Shown: positions 1 to 10,293 of the stretch, one piece after another
Layout: the number at the start of each line of letters is the position of its first letter
Position numbering within the stretch: the first letter of the stretch is position 1
Source: Clostridium sp. AM58-1XD
GTDB lineage: Bacteria; Bacillota; Clostridia; Lachnospirales; Lachnospiraceae
NCBI RefSeq assembly: GCF_003464085.1
Contig: NZ_QSDR01000013.1
Coordinates: 1-64,000 of the forward strand
Direction: 5' to 3'
DNA length: 64,000 nt
Made by a program: the position numbers and the translations under genes
Notes under the pieces: model-generated
Database searches by the model: none
What the model saw: the letters and a program-made list of their open reading frames with translations, nothing else
Told to the model about the DNA's origin: nothing

Positions 1-290
1 ATTATAGTAGATATCTAGAATCTTTACGTTAAAAACCTGATAATTCAGGCTAAATTTTAAAGACCAGTGGAATTTAGTCCCGCACTGGAATTTACTTTTT
101 CAATTCAGCTACGAAAAAATTACCAATTATTTTGTAACTATTAAATATTACGAAAATATAAGTGTAAAAACCGGAGGCAAACACGGTAAGTAGTTTGTGC
201 ACCCTGTTTCTATCATAAAAAGTCTCCGCTGCTTCCCGTATGGACTCCGATCGTGCAGAAAAGGATACCATTCCTGATAGCTTACCGATT
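1..290. other. Gene-less left edge
   Basis: No convincing gene is seen. The region is AT-rich. It carries a short inverted repeat, CCAGTG (64-69) with CACTGG (83-88), and both arms are followed by the same GGAATTTA word. Lying downstream of the minus-strand protease gene, it could be a weak 3' end signal, but there is no clear U-run. Confidence 0.3.
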
Positions 291-1922
291 TCAGACCGTA
301 AAACCTCCCGCAAACATCTGGATTGTCTCATAATCCACCGCAAAATTCAGATTCTGCCCGTCATCGACACCGGCCGTTATGATTCCGATCAGATTACCAT
401 ATAAATCCAGCAGCGCTCCTCCGGAACTGCCATGAGAAATCGGCGCCGTAAACTGAATCATCGATACATCTTCCATTTTTCTAAAGCCGGAAATAATTCC
501 ATCCGAAACAGTGTTAAATAGTCCCAGCGGGCTACCGATTGCCACTACTTTCTGGCCTCTTACCAGCTTCTCCCTGCCTCTGTAAATCGGAATCGGAGGT
601 CTTGCCTTATCTGTTTTCAGTACGGCCAGATCATGATACTGATTATATTTAACAAGTTCTCTTGTATAAAAAATTTCTTCTTCCTCTTCCAGCCTGATCC
701 CATAGTAAGCTCCTTCGCAGGCCACATGAAAATTAGTGAGTATATATCCTTTGCTGCTGATCATTACTCCCGAACCTGTCTTAAAACACTGCCCCTTTTT
801 ATTGTAAACACTGATCATTACAATGGAAGTTGCCTTAGCAGCCAGCTCTACAAAATCCAGCGGCCGATCAGAAGGTAATGCCCCCTGTATCTGGCCTTCC
901 TGCCTCTGCCATTCCCTCTTCCGGCTTACAGATGCACCCGCCGGCTGCTGTATCCCGGTGCCTCTATGTGGCTGCTGCTGCGGAGGAGCAAAGGGATTAA
1001 CTCCGCCTGGAATAGTGGGAGGCTGCGTACTGACCACAGGTGTTCTTTGAGGCGCTCTTTGAGGAGGACTCTGAGGTGCTCTCTGAGGAGGACCCTGAGG
1101 CGTTTTTACCTCCGGTCTCTCTTGAATTCTCTCCGGTACTGCATGACTGGCAGCCGCAGGCCGCCTGAGTTCCCTCTGAGCCTGCTGTTTCTGATCACGC
1201 TCTATCCTTCGCAGGGAATCCCGGCTGATCGTTACTTTTTCCCGCTTTTTTTCATTGGAAGCCTGATACATCATGGACAGTGCCAGAAGCTTCTTGTCCT
1301 CGACTGCAACATCCTTCTCCTGTGCCAGAACCATGACATCGCATCCCATCATGGTCAGAAAATATAAAAACAGATATTCCTGTACCTTTACCTGACCCCC
1401 ACACACAAATTTCGGAAAGGACCGCATTTTCAAGGTCTCGCAAAACAACTTTGGAAAATACATGTCGATCCAGTATATAACCTTTACCCCAAAGTTTCTC
1501 CGAAAGGTTTCTTCCCTTCGTCCCGAAGTATCCACATACATCTGTATCAGCTTCTCATAGTTACAGTAAAATGCCTGTTCCCACATCTCATTTTGATAGT
1601 GAAATGGGAGTTTTCCACCATCTCTCTTCCATTTTTCATAAATATCCACATATTTTGCAGTCTGATCCGCAGGAAGTACTCTGGCAATCTCCTCAACTCT
1701 CAGATAACCCGATTGTTTCTGCTCCATTCTCCGTTTCAGAGTGCTGTCCATCTGGCTGATTCTCTCATCGTAATCCCTGTTATGACTGGCTCCCACATAG
1801 CGAATAAAGCTGACCTCTTTCGTAAAATTAGAGTATCGCCCCTCTGTAGCTGTAAATTCACCGATCACATCCTCTCCCGAGAGAGGTCTCACCGTAACCT
1901 GAAAGCTCTGTAAAAGACCCAT
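291..1922 (-). CDS. YceG-like domain / trypsin-like (S1C) protease fusion
   Basis: A 543-residue protein with no signal peptide, so probably cytosolic. The C-terminal 190 residues (about 355-543) are a trypsin/HtrA-type serine protease with its triad intact: His about 399 in TNFHV, Asp about 431 in HDLAVLK and Ser about 500 in GSSGGAL. No PDZ domain follows. Residues about 30-220 resemble the YceG family linked to tellurite/TerD stress operons, clearest at 146-205 (IYWIDMYFPKLF, PKFV, QEYLFLYFL, GCDVMVL). A proline/glutamine-rich linker with PPQRAPQ repeats joins the two (about 255-345). The start is the ATG at 1922, which has GGAGG eight bases upstream; a longer reading to 1982 would run into a repeat hairpin. 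The gene stands alone downstream of tuf. The protease call is firm; the YceG assignment is from memory of the family pattern and is moderate. Confidence 0.75.
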   Translation of the reverse strand: MGLLQSFQVTVRPLSGEDVIGEFTATEGRYSNFTKEVSFIRYVGASHNRDYDERISQMDSTLKRRMEQKQSGYLRVEEIARVLPADQTAKYVDIYEKWKRDGGKLPFHYQNEMWEQAFYCNYEKLIQMYVDTSGRREETFRRNFGVKVIYWIDMYFPKLFCETLKMRSFPKFVCGGQVKVQEYLFLYFLTMMGCDVMVLAQEKDVAVEDKKLLALSMMYQASNEKKREKVTISRDSLRRIERDQKQQAQRELRRPAAASHAVPERIQERPEVKTPQGPPQRAPQSPPQRAPQRTPVVSTQPPTIPGGVNPFAPPQQQPHRGTGIQQPAGASVSRKREWQRQEGQIQGALPSDRPLDFVELAAKATSIVMISVYNKKGQCFKTGSGVMISSKGYILTNFHVACEGAYYGIRLEEEEEIFYTRELVKYNQYHDLAVLKTDKARPPIPIYRGREKLVRGQKVVAIGSPLGLFNTVSDGIISGFRKMEDVSMIQFTAPISHGSSGGALLDLYGNLIGIITAGVDDGQNLNFAVDYETIQMFAGGFTV

Positions 1923-1955
1923 TTTTCTTTCCTCCGCCCACGTCGAATTGCTGCA

Positions 1956-2097
1956 CAGGTATAATGCCCGCTTTGCGGTCATTATCTATATCCGCTCTCC
2001 GGATATCATGCCTCCGGCGGAACTTAGCGCACGGTTTTTGGCGGCTTGCGCCAAAACCGTCTATGCGCAGGTATAATGCCCGCTTTGCGGTCATTAT
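1956..2097. repeat. Tandem hairpin repeat cluster
   Basis: A 30-base direct repeat occurs at 1956-1985 and 2068-2097. Each copy is itself a near-perfect hairpin, with ATAATG..CCGC pairing to GCGG..CATTAT around a TTT loop. Between the copies lies a second hairpin (2031-2060), ACGGTTTTTGGCG against CGCCAAAACCGT. The cluster sits between the tuf terminator and the ribosome site of the protease gene, so it would form the 5' leader or upstream region of that gene. The repeat copies are identical, suggesting recent duplication or selection on structure. Confidence 0.7.
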
Positions 2098-2147
2098 ACC
2101 ATCGTAATCTACAAAAATCAACAAAGCTGGTATGTGCTTATTGTACA

Positions 2148-2177
2148 GAAAAACCCGCAGAACAAAGTTCTGCGGGT
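2148..2177 (-). terminator. Terminator after tuf
   Basis: ACCCGCAGAAC pairs perfectly with GTTCTGCGGGT (2153-2163/2167-2177) across a three-base loop. On the minus strand the stem is followed by a run of five U. It lies 50 bases past the tuf stop and ends the str operon. Confidence 0.9.
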
Positions 2178-2226
2178 CTCTTACGCTTGGACACAATGCA
2201 CCCTGTGGTGCGATATATTCTAATGA

Positions 2227-3420
2227 TTATTCAATGATAGATACAACTCTACCTGAACCTACTGTACGTCCGCCTTCACGGATAGCGAAACGAAGTCCCT
2301 GCTCCATAGCTACTGGATGGATCAGTTCAACAGTCATTTCTACGTTGTCACCAGGCATACACATTTCAACGCCTTCTGGTAAATCGCAAACGCCTGTTAC
2401 GTCAGTTGTTCTGAAGTAGAACTGCGGACGGTAGTTGTTGAAGAAAGGTGTATGACGTCCACCTTCATCTTTTGTCAGTACGTAAACCTGAGCTGTAAAT
2501 TTCTTATGGCACTTTACAGAACCTGGTTTAACAAGACACTGTCCTCTTTCGATTTCGTTTCTCTGAACGCCACGAAGAAGAGCACCGATGTTATCACCAG
2601 CCTGAGCCTCGTCAAGTAACTTACGGAACATCTCGATACCGGTTACAACAACCTTACGAGTTTCTTCGTGTACACCAACGATTTCAACTTCGTCAGAAAC
2701 GTGTAATGTACCACGCTCTACTCTACCTGTAGCAACAGTACCACGGCCTGTGATAGAGAATACGTCCTCTACAGGCATTAAGAATGGCTTGTCTGTTTCA
2801 CGAACTGGGTCCGGAACATAGCTGTCAACTGCAGCCATTAATTCAAGGATTTTGTCGCCCCACTCGCTTGTAGGATCTTCCAGAGCCTTTAATGCAGATC
2901 CCTGGATGATAGGTGTATCATCGCCTGGGAATTCATACTCGTCAAGAAGCTCACGGATTTCCATCTCTACTAATTCAAGAAGTTCTGGATCGTCAACCAT
3001 ATCACACTTGTTCATGAATACTACGATGTAAGGTACGCCTACCTGACGGGAAAGAAGGATATGCTCTCTTGTCTGAGCCATAACACCATCAGTTGCAGCA
3101 ACAACCAGGATAGCGCCGTCCATCTGAGCAGCACCAGTGATCATGTTCTTTACATAGTCAGCATGGCCTGGGCAGTCAACGTGTGCGTAATGTCTTTTCT
3201 CTGTCTCATACTCAACGTGAGCTGTAGAGATTGTGATTCCACGCTCTCTCTCTTCTGGAGCCTTATCAATATTTTCGAAAGCAACAGCTTCACCAGTACC
3301 TAATCTCTCGTGAAGAGTCTTTGTGATAGCAGCTGTTAAAGTCGTTTTACCATGGTCAACGTGTCCGATGGTACCAATGTTACAATGCGGTTTGTTTCTT
3401 TCAAACTTAGCTTTAGCCAT
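2227..3420 (-). CDS. tuf: Elongation factor Tu
   Basis: EF-Tu delivers aminoacyl-tRNA to the ribosome as a GTPase. The 397-residue length is standard. The GTPase motifs are complete: GHVDHGKT (P-loop), the RGITIS switch I region, DCPGH, and NKCD. Domains 2 and 3 follow with [13 protein letters not shown] and a C-terminal [13 protein letters not shown]. The start has AAGGAGG upstream. It is the last gene of rpsL-rpsG-fusA-tuf and is separated from fusA by 173 bases that contain its own promoter and a hairpin. Confidence 0.99.
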   Translation of the reverse strand: MAKAKFERNKPHCNIGTIGHVDHGKTTLTAAITKTLHERLGTGEAVAFENIDKAPEERERGITISTAHVEYETEKRHYAHVDCPGHADYVKNMITGAAQMDGAILVVAATDGVMAQTREHILLSRQVGVPYIVVFMNKCDMVDDPELLELVEMEIRELLDEYEFPGDDTPIIQGSALKALEDPTSEWGDKILELMAAVDSYVPDPVRETDKPFLMPVEDVFSITGRGTVATGRVERGTLHVSDEVEIVGVHEETRKVVVTGIEMFRKLLDEAQAGDNIGALLRGVQRNEIERGQCLVKPGSVKCHKKFTAQVYVLTKDEGGRHTPFFNNYRPQFYFRTTDVTGVCDLPEGVEMCMPGDNVEMTVELIHPVAMEQGLRFAIREGGRTVGSGRVVSIIE

Positions 3421-3491
3421 TTTATAACGTCCTCCTTAATTTGCGCCCCCTAAAGAGGGCTATTATAGTTTCTATATCTAGGCTGTCTATA

Positions 3492-3520
3492 ATTATATTA
3501 TATTTAAATACTATTTTCAA
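3492..3520 (-). promoter_or_regulatory. tuf promoter
   Basis: Reading the minus strand, TTGAAA (3515-3520) is spaced 17 bases from TATAAT (3492-3497), a good sigma-A promoter. It lies in the fusA-tuf gap and would let tuf be made in excess of the other str genes. A GC hairpin, TGCGGCAG/CTGCCGCA at about 3540-3562, lies just upstream and may reduce read-through from fusA, although it has no clear U-run. Confidence 0.75.
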
Positions 3521-3593
3521 GCCTATTTTCTTTACACTCTGCGGCAGTTTTACTGCCGCAAAAGTGCTGCGGAACTTAATAATTTATTCCGAA

Positions 3594-5714
3594 TTATTTG
3601 CCGTTTCTTTCGTTAAGAACTTTCTCCTGAACGCTCTTCGGAACCTGCTCATATTTCTCAAAGAACATAGAGTAGTTACCGCGTCCCTGTGTCTTAGAAC
3701 GTAAGTCTGTGGAATAACCGAACATTTCAGAAAGCGGCACATATGCCTTGATCAGCTTTCCGCCGCCGATGTCTTCCATACCTTCAATACGGCCGCGGCG
3801 GGAATTGATATCGCCGATAACGTCGCCCATATATTCTTCAGGCATAGTTACTTCGACCTTCATGATCGGTTCGATCAGAACAGGATTTGCTTTCTTCATA
3901 GCTTCCTTGAATGCCATAGAACCGGCAATGTGGAATGCCATTTCAGAAGAGTCAACCTCATGGTAGGAACCGTCGTATACATTTGCATGTACGCCCAGTA
4001 CCGGGAATCCGCCTAAGATACCAGCCTTAGTTGCTTCTTCAATACCTTCGCCGACTGCAGGAACATATTCCTTAGGAATAGCACCGCCGACAACGCTGGA
4101 TTCAAACTTGAATACTTCCTCAGCATTTGCATCCATTGGTTCGAACTTAACTTTACAGTGTCCATACTGTCCACGTCCGCCGGACTGTTTTGCATATTTA
4201 TATTCCTGATCAACAGCCTTTGTGAATGTTTCCTTGTATGCAACCTGAGGAGCGCCGACATTTGCTTCTACGTTGAACTCACGGAGCAGACGGTCAACGA
4301 TGATTTCCAGATGAAGCTCGCCCATACCGGAAATGATTGTCTGTCCTGTCTCATGATCTGTTCTTGCACGGAAGGTCGGATCCTCTTCTGAAAGTTTTGC
4401 AAGAGCTTCGCCCATCTTCTGCTGTCCCGCTTTTGTCTTAGGCTCGATTGCAATGTCGATAACAGGCTCTGGGAATTCCATGGATTCCAGAATAACCGGG
4501 TGCTGTTCATCACAGATGGTATCACCTGTACCGCTGAACTTAAATCCGATTGCAGCAGCGATATCGCCGGAATAAACCTTATCTAATTCCTGTCTCTTAT
4601 TTGCATGCATCTGAAGGATACGTCCAACACGCTCCTTCTTGCCCTTCGTTGCATTCAGTACGTAAGAACCGGAGTTCAAAGATCCTGAATACACGCGGAA
4701 GTATGCCAGTTTACCAACGAATGGGTCTGTCATAATCTTGAATACGAGTGCTGAGAACGGCTCGTCGTCGGAAGAATGTCTTTCCACTTCGTTGCCTTCC
4801 AGGTCAGTACCCTTAATATCAGCAATATCTGTAGGAGCAGGCATGAATTCCACAACTGCATCAAGCAGCTTCTGAACGCCCTTATTTCTATAAGCAGTAC
4901 CGCAGCATACAGGAATTGCTGCACACTCGCAAGTACCCTTTCTAAGAACTTTCTTCAATTCTTCAATGCTCGGTTCTTCGCCTTCCAGATACTGCATCAT
5001 CAGATCATCATCCAGTTCGCAGATCTTCTCGACTAATTCAGTATGATACAGCTCTGCATCATCCTGCATATCTTCAGGAATATCTACGATGGAGATATCT
5101 TCGCCCTTTTCATCATTATAGATGTAGGCTTTCATCTCGAATAAGTCGATGATTCCCTTGAATTCATCTTCCTTACCGATTGGTAACTGCAGACAGATTG
5201 CATTCTTTCCCAATCTGGTACGAATCTGATCTACAGCGTTATAGAAATTCGCGCCTAAAATGTCCATCTTGTTGATGAATGCCATTCTAGGTACGTTGTA
5301 TGTGTCTGCCTGACGCCAAACGTTTTCAGACTGCGGCTCAACACCGCCCTTTGCACAGAAAACGCCTACAGCACCGTCAAGTACACGCAGGGAACGTTCA
5401 ACTTCTACTGTAAAGTCAACGTGTCCTGGAGTATCGATAATGTTGATACGATGTTCCAATGCACCTGGCTTTGGTTTACAGTTTTCTTCCAAAGTCCAAT
5501 GACAGGTAGTAGCTGCTGAAGTAATAGTAATACCTCTTTCCTGCTCCTGGGCCATCCAGTCCATGGTAGCATTACCCTCATGAGTATTACCAATCTTATA
5601 GTTTACACCAGTATAATAAAGGATACGCTCAGTCAATGTAGTCTTACCAGCATCGATATGAGCCATGATTCCAATATTCCTGGTTCTGTCTAATGGATAT
5701 TCTCTTCCAGCCAA
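3594..5714 (-). CDS. fusA: Elongation factor G
   Basis: EF-G drives ribosomal translocation. The 706-residue protein has the usual five domains, with GTPase motifs AHIDAGKT (P-loop), [17 protein letters not shown] and NKMD near the N terminus. A TTG start at 5714 is chosen because the protein then begins L/M-AGREYPL as in relatives and AAGGAGG lies eight bases upstream; a longer ATG reading to 5744 would add ten unconserved residues and swallow the ribosome site. It lies 55 bases downstream of rpsG. Confidence 0.97.
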   Translation of the reverse strand: MAGREYPLDRTRNIGIMAHIDAGKTTLTERILYYTGVNYKIGNTHEGNATMDWMAQEQERGITITSAATTCHWTLEENCKPKPGALEHRINIIDTPGHVDFTVEVERSLRVLDGAVGVFCAKGGVEPQSENVWRQADTYNVPRMAFINKMDILGANFYNAVDQIRTRLGKNAICLQLPIGKEDEFKGIIDLFEMKAYIYNDEKGEDISIVDIPEDMQDDAELYHTELVEKICELDDDLMMQYLEGEEPSIEELKKVLRKGTCECAAIPVCCGTAYRNKGVQKLLDAVVEFMPAPTDIADIKGTDLEGNEVERHSSDDEPFSALVFKIMTDPFVGKLAYFRVYSGSLNSGSYVLNATKGKKERVGRILQMHANKRQELDKVYSGDIAAAIGFKFSGTGDTICDEQHPVILESMEFPEPVIDIAIEPKTKAGQQKMGEALAKLSEEDPTFRARTDHETGQTIISGMGELHLEIIVDRLLREFNVEANVGAPQVAYKETFTKAVDQEYKYAKQSGGRGQYGHCKVKFEPMDANAEEVFKFESSVVGGAIPKEYVPAVGEGIEEATKAGILGGFPVLGVHANVYDGSYHEVDSSEMAFHIAGSMAFKEAMKKANPVLIEPIMKVEVTMPEEYMGDVIGDINSRRGRIEGMEDIGGGKLIKAYVPLSEMFGYSTDLRSKTQGRGNYSMFFEKYEQVPKSVQEKVLNERNGK

Positions 5715-5769
5715 GGGATTTTCCTCCTTATTATTCCGAAACACGGCCTACGCCGCATCACAGATTCGA

Positions 5770-6354
<585 letters not shown>

Positions 6355-6500
6355 TCATGCACCGGCGTACATGACTGTGCCTGATTCGGCCAGCCTTCTG
6401 CATGTTTCGTGCTCGGTTCTCCAATTTATATAATCCTGCAACCCACAGGTCAATATCAACCGGTCTTCCGGCACCAAAAATGATTCATGAACTGCGTGAA

Positions 6501-6920
6501 TTATTTCTTGTCTTTCGGTCTCTTAGCGCCGTATTTAGAACGGGCCTGCTTTCTGTTAGCAACACCTGCAGTATCCAGTGTACCTCTGATGATGTGGTAT
6601 CTGGTACCTGGCAAGTCTTTTACCCTTCCTCCACGGATCAGAACAACGCTATGCTCCTGAAGGTTGTGACCCTCACCTGGAATGTAGCTTGTTACTTCGA
6701 TTCCGTTAGAAAGACGAACTCTGGCGATTTTTCTAAGAGCAGAGTTTGGCTTCTTAGGAGTTGCAGTCTTAACAGCTGTACAAACGCCTCTCTTCTGCGG
6801 AGCAGAAAGATCAGTTGCACGTTTCTTTAAAGAGTTGTAACCTTTCTGAAGGGCCGGTGCTGTAGACTTCTTTTCTGAAGTCTGTCTTCCCTTTCTAACT
6901 AACTGGTTAAATGTTGGCAT
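6501..6920 (-). CDS. rpsL: Ribosomal protein S12
   Basis: S12 sits at the decoding centre and sets accuracy; it is the classic streptomycin target. It is 139 residues, starting [12 protein letters not shown], with the decoding loop [11 protein letters not shown] and the [11 protein letters not shown] region intact. The residue after TATP is the wild-type lysine, so no streptomycin-resistance substitution is visible there. The ATG at 6920 is chosen over the in-frame GTG three codons upstream, which overlaps the AGGAGGTG ribosome site. It is the first gene of the str operon. Confidence 0.98.
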   Translation of the reverse strand: MPTFNQLVRKGRQTSEKKSTAPALQKGYNSLKKRATDLSAPQKRGVCTAVKTATPKKPNSALRKIARVRLSNGIEVTSYIPGEGHNLQEHSVVLIRGGRVKDLPGTRYHIIRGTLDTAGVANRKQARSKYGAKRPKDKK

Positions 6921-7013
6921 TCTTTTCACCTCCTGTGATATTGTCTGTGGTTGCGCTTTTAATCAGCGTGATTTTTGCATACAAAAAACGCTTACGTTTA
7001 TGCACGCTTACTT

Positions 7014-7042
7014 ATTATATACAGATTCCATTTTTCTGTCAA
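7014..7042 (-). promoter_or_regulatory. str operon promoter
   Basis: On the minus strand a consensus TTGACA (7037-7042) is spaced exactly 17 bases from a consensus TATAAT (7014-7019), giving a leader of about 85 bases before rpsL. The presence of a perfect dedicated promoter fits the separation of this operon from rpoBC. Confidence 0.9.
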
Positions 7043-7327
7043 GCTGAAAAATCTATTTTTTTCCTGCATTTTATACAGATTTCATCAGCATCTTACCATG
7101 TCGGCAGACAGGGCCATTTTTCCGGCTGCATTTTAAAATTGCGGCTTATGCCGTGTATCCAAATAAAATATACGGCGCCTTCTTTAATAATTACCATATC
7201 TGCTGTAAATATTCCAGGTGCAGTGCATAGTAGCCGCAGCTCCTGTCTTTATCGGCTCAATCTTTGCCGGAGGAATATGTATTATAATATGTAGCAACGC
7301 CTTTCATCCGTTTCAACCGAATAGCTT

Positions 7328-7402
7328 CTAAAAATAAAAGCCGGCACAAAACTTCAGCAAAATAAAACCTTGCGGTAATATTTGCTGCGCCCCGTACCGG
7401 CT
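7328..7402 (-). terminator. Terminator after the alcohol dehydrogenase gene
   Basis: In the 588-base gap between the dehydrogenase gene and rpsL, AGCCGGCAC (7339-7347) pairs with GTACCGGCT (7394-7402). On the minus strand the stem is followed by UUUUAUUUUU. The rest of the gap, apart from the rpsL promoter, shows nothing recognisable. Confidence 0.7.
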
Positions 7403-7508
7403 GCTTTTTACGATTTGATCGACTGCATCCCTTCCTTAATATAAATATATAAATACAGAAGTAATAATCTTAAAAAAGACAAATGTTATCATCCCATTTC
7501 TATCGAAC

Positions 7509-8525
7509 TTATGGAATTAAAACAAAACGGCCGCATATATGCCCACCATCGTTCAGCTGACGTAAGACTTCATTCGCATTTTCCAGTGAATTGACTGCCC
7601 CTATGATCGGTTTAATCTTTCCCATCTCGACCATTTTGAGGGCATCCTTCAGATTCTTTACCGAATGACCGCGTGTGCCTATCAGGCTCAGTTCGTTCAC
7701 ATGCGCTGCAGCAGAAGAGAAAAGGGATGGACTGTTAACCGAATACCCCACCATGACAAATTTTCCCCGCCTTTTCAGATGAGATAATATTCCGTTATAA
7801 TTCGTTATTTTTCCTGTAACATCAAATATTGTATGGAACGTTTCATCCGCAGGCAAATCTTCTGCGTATCCGCAAAACACCTGATTAAGCCCAAGCTCCC
7901 CGGCAATGGTTACCTTCTCTCTGCATGGTTCACAGACTGTTACATCCACGCCGCAGCTGTTCAAGATCTGAGCCATGTGTACTCCAAGTCCTCCAAAACC
8001 GATTACGAGAGCCTTTTCCCCACTTTTGATATTAGCCGCTTCAAATGCTGCCCTCCAGCAGGTTGCCACTGCATCTGTAATGACGGCGGCCTCTGCGGCC
8101 GGAATTTCATCTGAAATCGGAACAAGATTTCTGGCCCGCACCTTCATTTTCTGTGCATAACCTCCATTTTCCGTGAATCCGATAATTTGCAGCTCATCAC
8201 TTTCACAGAGCTGTTCCATTCCAGCCCGGCAGCTGTCACACGTCGTGCAGCCCATATAGATGGAAACCAGGGCCCGCTCTCCAATTTTCCAGCCGTTCAC
8301 CCCGCTCCCGGCCGCGCTTACTCTTCCGACCACCTCATGGCCTGGAATAAACGGCAGCCGGATTTGTGCGCAGTTCGGATGCATGCCGGAAATTATCTTT
8401 AAATCTGAATGACAGACGCCGCATGCTTCCACGTCCAGAACCACCTCTCCATATCCCGGAACCGGGTCCGGGACTTCTCCGTAGCGCAGAGGCTGCCCGA
8501 ATTGTTCCAGCAGCATTGCTTTCAT
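7509..8525 (-). CDS. Zinc-dependent medium-chain alcohol/polyol dehydrogenase
   Basis: A 338-residue MDR-family oxidoreductase, interconverting an alcohol or polyol and its carbonyl with NAD(P). The catalytic zinc ligands are seen in CGVCHSDL and GHE, and the structural zinc site in CTTCDSCRAGMEQLC. The Rossmann glycine motif GFGGLGVH lies mid-protein. The ATG at 8525 has AGGGGG upstream; the frame extends 11 codons further without support. It lies 36 bases after the LacI regulator and probably shares its transcript, so its substrate may be linked to whatever that regulator senses. The exact substrate is not determined from sequence. Confidence 0.9.
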   Translation of the reverse strand: MKAMLLEQFGQPLRYGEVPDPVPGYGEVVLDVEACGVCHSDLKIISGMHPNCAQIRLPFIPGHEVVGRVSAAGSGVNGWKIGERALVSIYMGCTTCDSCRAGMEQLCESDELQIIGFTENGGYAQKMKVRARNLVPISDEIPAAEAAVITDAVATCWRAAFEAANIKSGEKALVIGFGGLGVHMAQILNSCGVDVTVCEPCREKVTIAGELGLNQVFCGYAEDLPADETFHTIFDVTGKITNYNGILSHLKRRGKFVMVGYSVNSPSLFSSAAAHVNELSLIGTRGHSVKNLKDALKMVEMGKIKPIIGAVNSLENANEVLRQLNDGGHICGRFVLIP

Positions 8526-8561
8526 CGTAAATCCCCCTTCCATATATACATGTTCCATCTT

Positions 8562-9614
8562 TCATGTTCCATGATCCGTATATCTCCCTACGGATTCCCT
8601 GTACTCAATATGGGTGGGCAGATACTGTACCAGAGGAGCCGCTTCGTTTTTCAGCAAACTCTCCAGAGTTTCCATAGCCTTTTCACCCAGCTCAGCTACA
8701 GGCACTGCAACTGTGGTAAGCGCAGGGGTTACAAACGTTGCCGCCTGTATATTGTCGAATCCCATCACCGATACCTCTTCCGGAACCCGGATACCATTTG
8801 CCTTCAAACCATTCAGGACACCGATAGCCATAAGATCGTTTTGGCAGAATACCGCTGTAATTCCGTCCCGTCCTCCAAATCCCTGCTTATTCAGTTCGTC
8901 TGCCGCACGCCTTCCTCCTTCTGCAGTAAAATCTCCATGTACAAAATATTGGTCAGGCACAGGAAATCCCGCTTCCTCCATCGCCTTCCTGTAGCCACGT
9001 TCCCGTTCTAATGCAGATATAGATGTTTCTGTTCCGGCTATCATGGCAATTCTCTTATGTCCCAGTGAGATCAGAGCTTTACAGGCCTGCCTGGCAGCCT
9101 CCACATTGTCAATCTGTACCGAATGGATGCTCTCATCTTCAGGCGTTCCGACCGCAACTACTTTCATTCCTGATTCGTGAAAATAGGCGGAATTCTCCAC
9201 ATTTCGAATGATGCTTCTTCCCACCATAATCAGTCCGTCCACCCTTTTTTCCCACATAATTCTCAAGGACTGTGTGATCTTTTCCTGGCTTCTTTGTGTA
9301 TTGGCGAGTATAATGCTGTATTTCGACTTCTGTGCGCGGCTCTCCGCACCTTTTACAATTCTGGGATAGTAGGGGTTTGTAATATCCTGTATGATTAATC
9401 CAACTGTCATGGTAGAAAAAGAGTGCAGTCCCCGGGCCAGCACATTCGGACGATATTTTAATTCTTCTATTACTCCCAGTACATGCTGCTTTGTCTGCTC
9501 ACTGACAAAATAATCGTTGTTGTTCAGAACTCTCGACACTGTGGTTATTGATACATTCGCTTTTTTAGCAACATCTTTTATCGTCATCGGCCGTAATGCC
9601 TGTTCATTTTTCAC
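8562..9614 (-). CDS. LacI-family transcriptional regulator
   Basis: A 350-residue LacI/GalR repressor. The N-terminal helix-turn-helix (TIKDVAKKANVSITTVSRV) and hinge (YRPNVLARGL) are followed by a periplasmic-binding-protein-like ligand domain. The start is a GTG at 9614 with GAGGG six bases upstream. It lies between the ABC sugar operon and the dehydrogenase. A likely target is the palindrome GAAAACGTTTTC at 16025-16036, on the ABC operon promoter. This link is inferred from position and from the palindrome type. Confidence 0.9.
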   Translation of the reverse strand: MKNEQALRPMTIKDVAKKANVSITTVSRVLNNNDYFVSEQTKQHVLGVIEELKYRPNVLARGLHSFSTMTVGLIIQDITNPYYPRIVKGAESRAQKSKYSIILANTQRSQEKITQSLRIMWEKRVDGLIMVGRSIIRNVENSAYFHESGMKVVAVGTPEDESIHSVQIDNVEAARQACKALISLGHKRIAMIAGTETSISALERERGYRKAMEEAGFPVPDQYFVHGDFTAEGGRRAADELNKQGFGGRDGITAVFCQNDLMAIGVLNGLKANGIRVPEEVSVMGFDNIQAATFVTPALTTVAVPVAELGEKAMETLESLLKNEAAPLVQYLPTHIEYRESVGRYTDHGT

Positions 9615-9694
9615 TCATATCCCTCATTTCTGCCAGTTCCGCCTTCGTAATGATTTCATGGGGAAATTCCCCAATTGCGTAAAAATCAGGCAGA

Positions 9695-9865
9695 TTATTC
9701 TGTTCTTTCTTCCTTTTTAGAGCCGCAGCTGTTCCTATGAGTACATCCTTGACAGCCGCCCTGGCAGCAGGATCTGCCCGACTTTTTATCCCGATAAATT
9801 TTACGTGCTGCCAGCCCGGCGGCAAAAGCCACACAAAGCAGCAGCAAAAGGTCTATGATCTGCAT
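9695..9865 (-). CDS. FeoB-associated Cys-rich membrane protein
   Basis: A 56-residue protein. One N-terminal membrane helix (IIDLLLLLCVAFAAGLAA) is followed by a basic turn and a Cys-rich tail with CC, CQGC and C spaced as in the FeoB-associated family found with ferrous iron transporters of Firmicutes. ATG at 9865 has GGAG upstream. No feoB is seen in the window, so the gene is an orphan here. Its probable role in metal handling rests on family resemblance only. A longer frame on the same strand (9604-9834) overlaps it but lacks any recognisable features. Confidence 0.75.
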   Translation of the reverse strand: MQIIDLLLLLCVAFAAGLAARKIYRDKKSGRSCCQGGCQGCTHRNSCGSKKEERTE

Positions 9866-9883
9866 TCTCTTTTCTCCATCTGT

Positions 9884-10054
9884 TTATTCTTTCTCCAGCA
9901 CAATATATGCCTGACCAAAATTCATGCTATTGGCGGCACAGGCTGATATTAATTTTACTTTCCATCCCTGTTTAAGCTCTTCATTCACCTCTTCTAACCC
10001 ATCATTCACACTTTTGGCATTTGCACTGCTTCTTATCCAAATTATTTTTTGCAT
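9884..10054 (-). CDS. Small DUF4177-like protein
   Basis: A 56-residue soluble protein resembling DUF4177-type proteins: a beta strand start (KIIWIRSS), a helix (NDGLEEVNEELKQGW) and strands KVKLISACA and AYIVLEK. The ATG at 10054 has GGAG eight bases upstream. A sigma-A promoter lies about 80 bases upstream (10135-10163), so it probably begins a short transcript running into the Cys-rich protein, the LacI regulator and the dehydrogenase. Function unknown. Confidence 0.65.
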   Translation of the reverse strand: MQKIIWIRSSANAKSVNDGLEEVNEELKQGWKVKLISACAANSMNFGQAYIVLEKE

Positions 10055-10134
10055 TTTACACGCTCCTTTCAAAATCCGGTTTCTGAGTACACCGCTTTCG
10101 CCTGCGGCGGACAGACACAGCTTAATTTCTTTTC

Positions 10135-10163
10135 ATTCTAATAGCAGCCGGTGGAAATGTCAA
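10135..10163 (-). promoter_or_regulatory. Promoter for the small-gene/LacI/dehydrogenase unit
   Basis: Minus strand TTGACA (10158-10163), 17-base spacer, TAGAAT (10135-10140). The -35 region (GAGCTGTTTGACATTTC) is almost identical to that of the promoter at 32506-32534. Confidence 0.75.
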
Positions 10164-10203
10164 ACAGCTCATTTCATATCAAACCTCCTGCGATACAAGT
10201 ATA

Positions 10204-10248
10204 TCAGGTTCCTGAAGATATGGGTGATTCTTCTCACAGGAACCTGGT
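10204..10248. other. Hairpin in the gap after the binding-protein genes
   Basis: CAGGTTCCT pairs with AGGAACCTG across a loop of about 20 bases. It lies just past the last gene of the ABC operon on the minus strand. It has no clean U-run, so it may be a weak terminator or an mRNA end stabiliser. Confidence 0.4.
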
Positions 10249-10293
10249 ACATATGAAAGTATGTTCCGGATTTTGAATATGCGGAATGCTATT

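Noticed and set aside
9604..9834. 76-residue open frame on the minus strand ending at the LacI start
   Set aside because: It overlaps the better-supported Cys-rich protein gene in another frame, has no ribosome site, and shows no family features.
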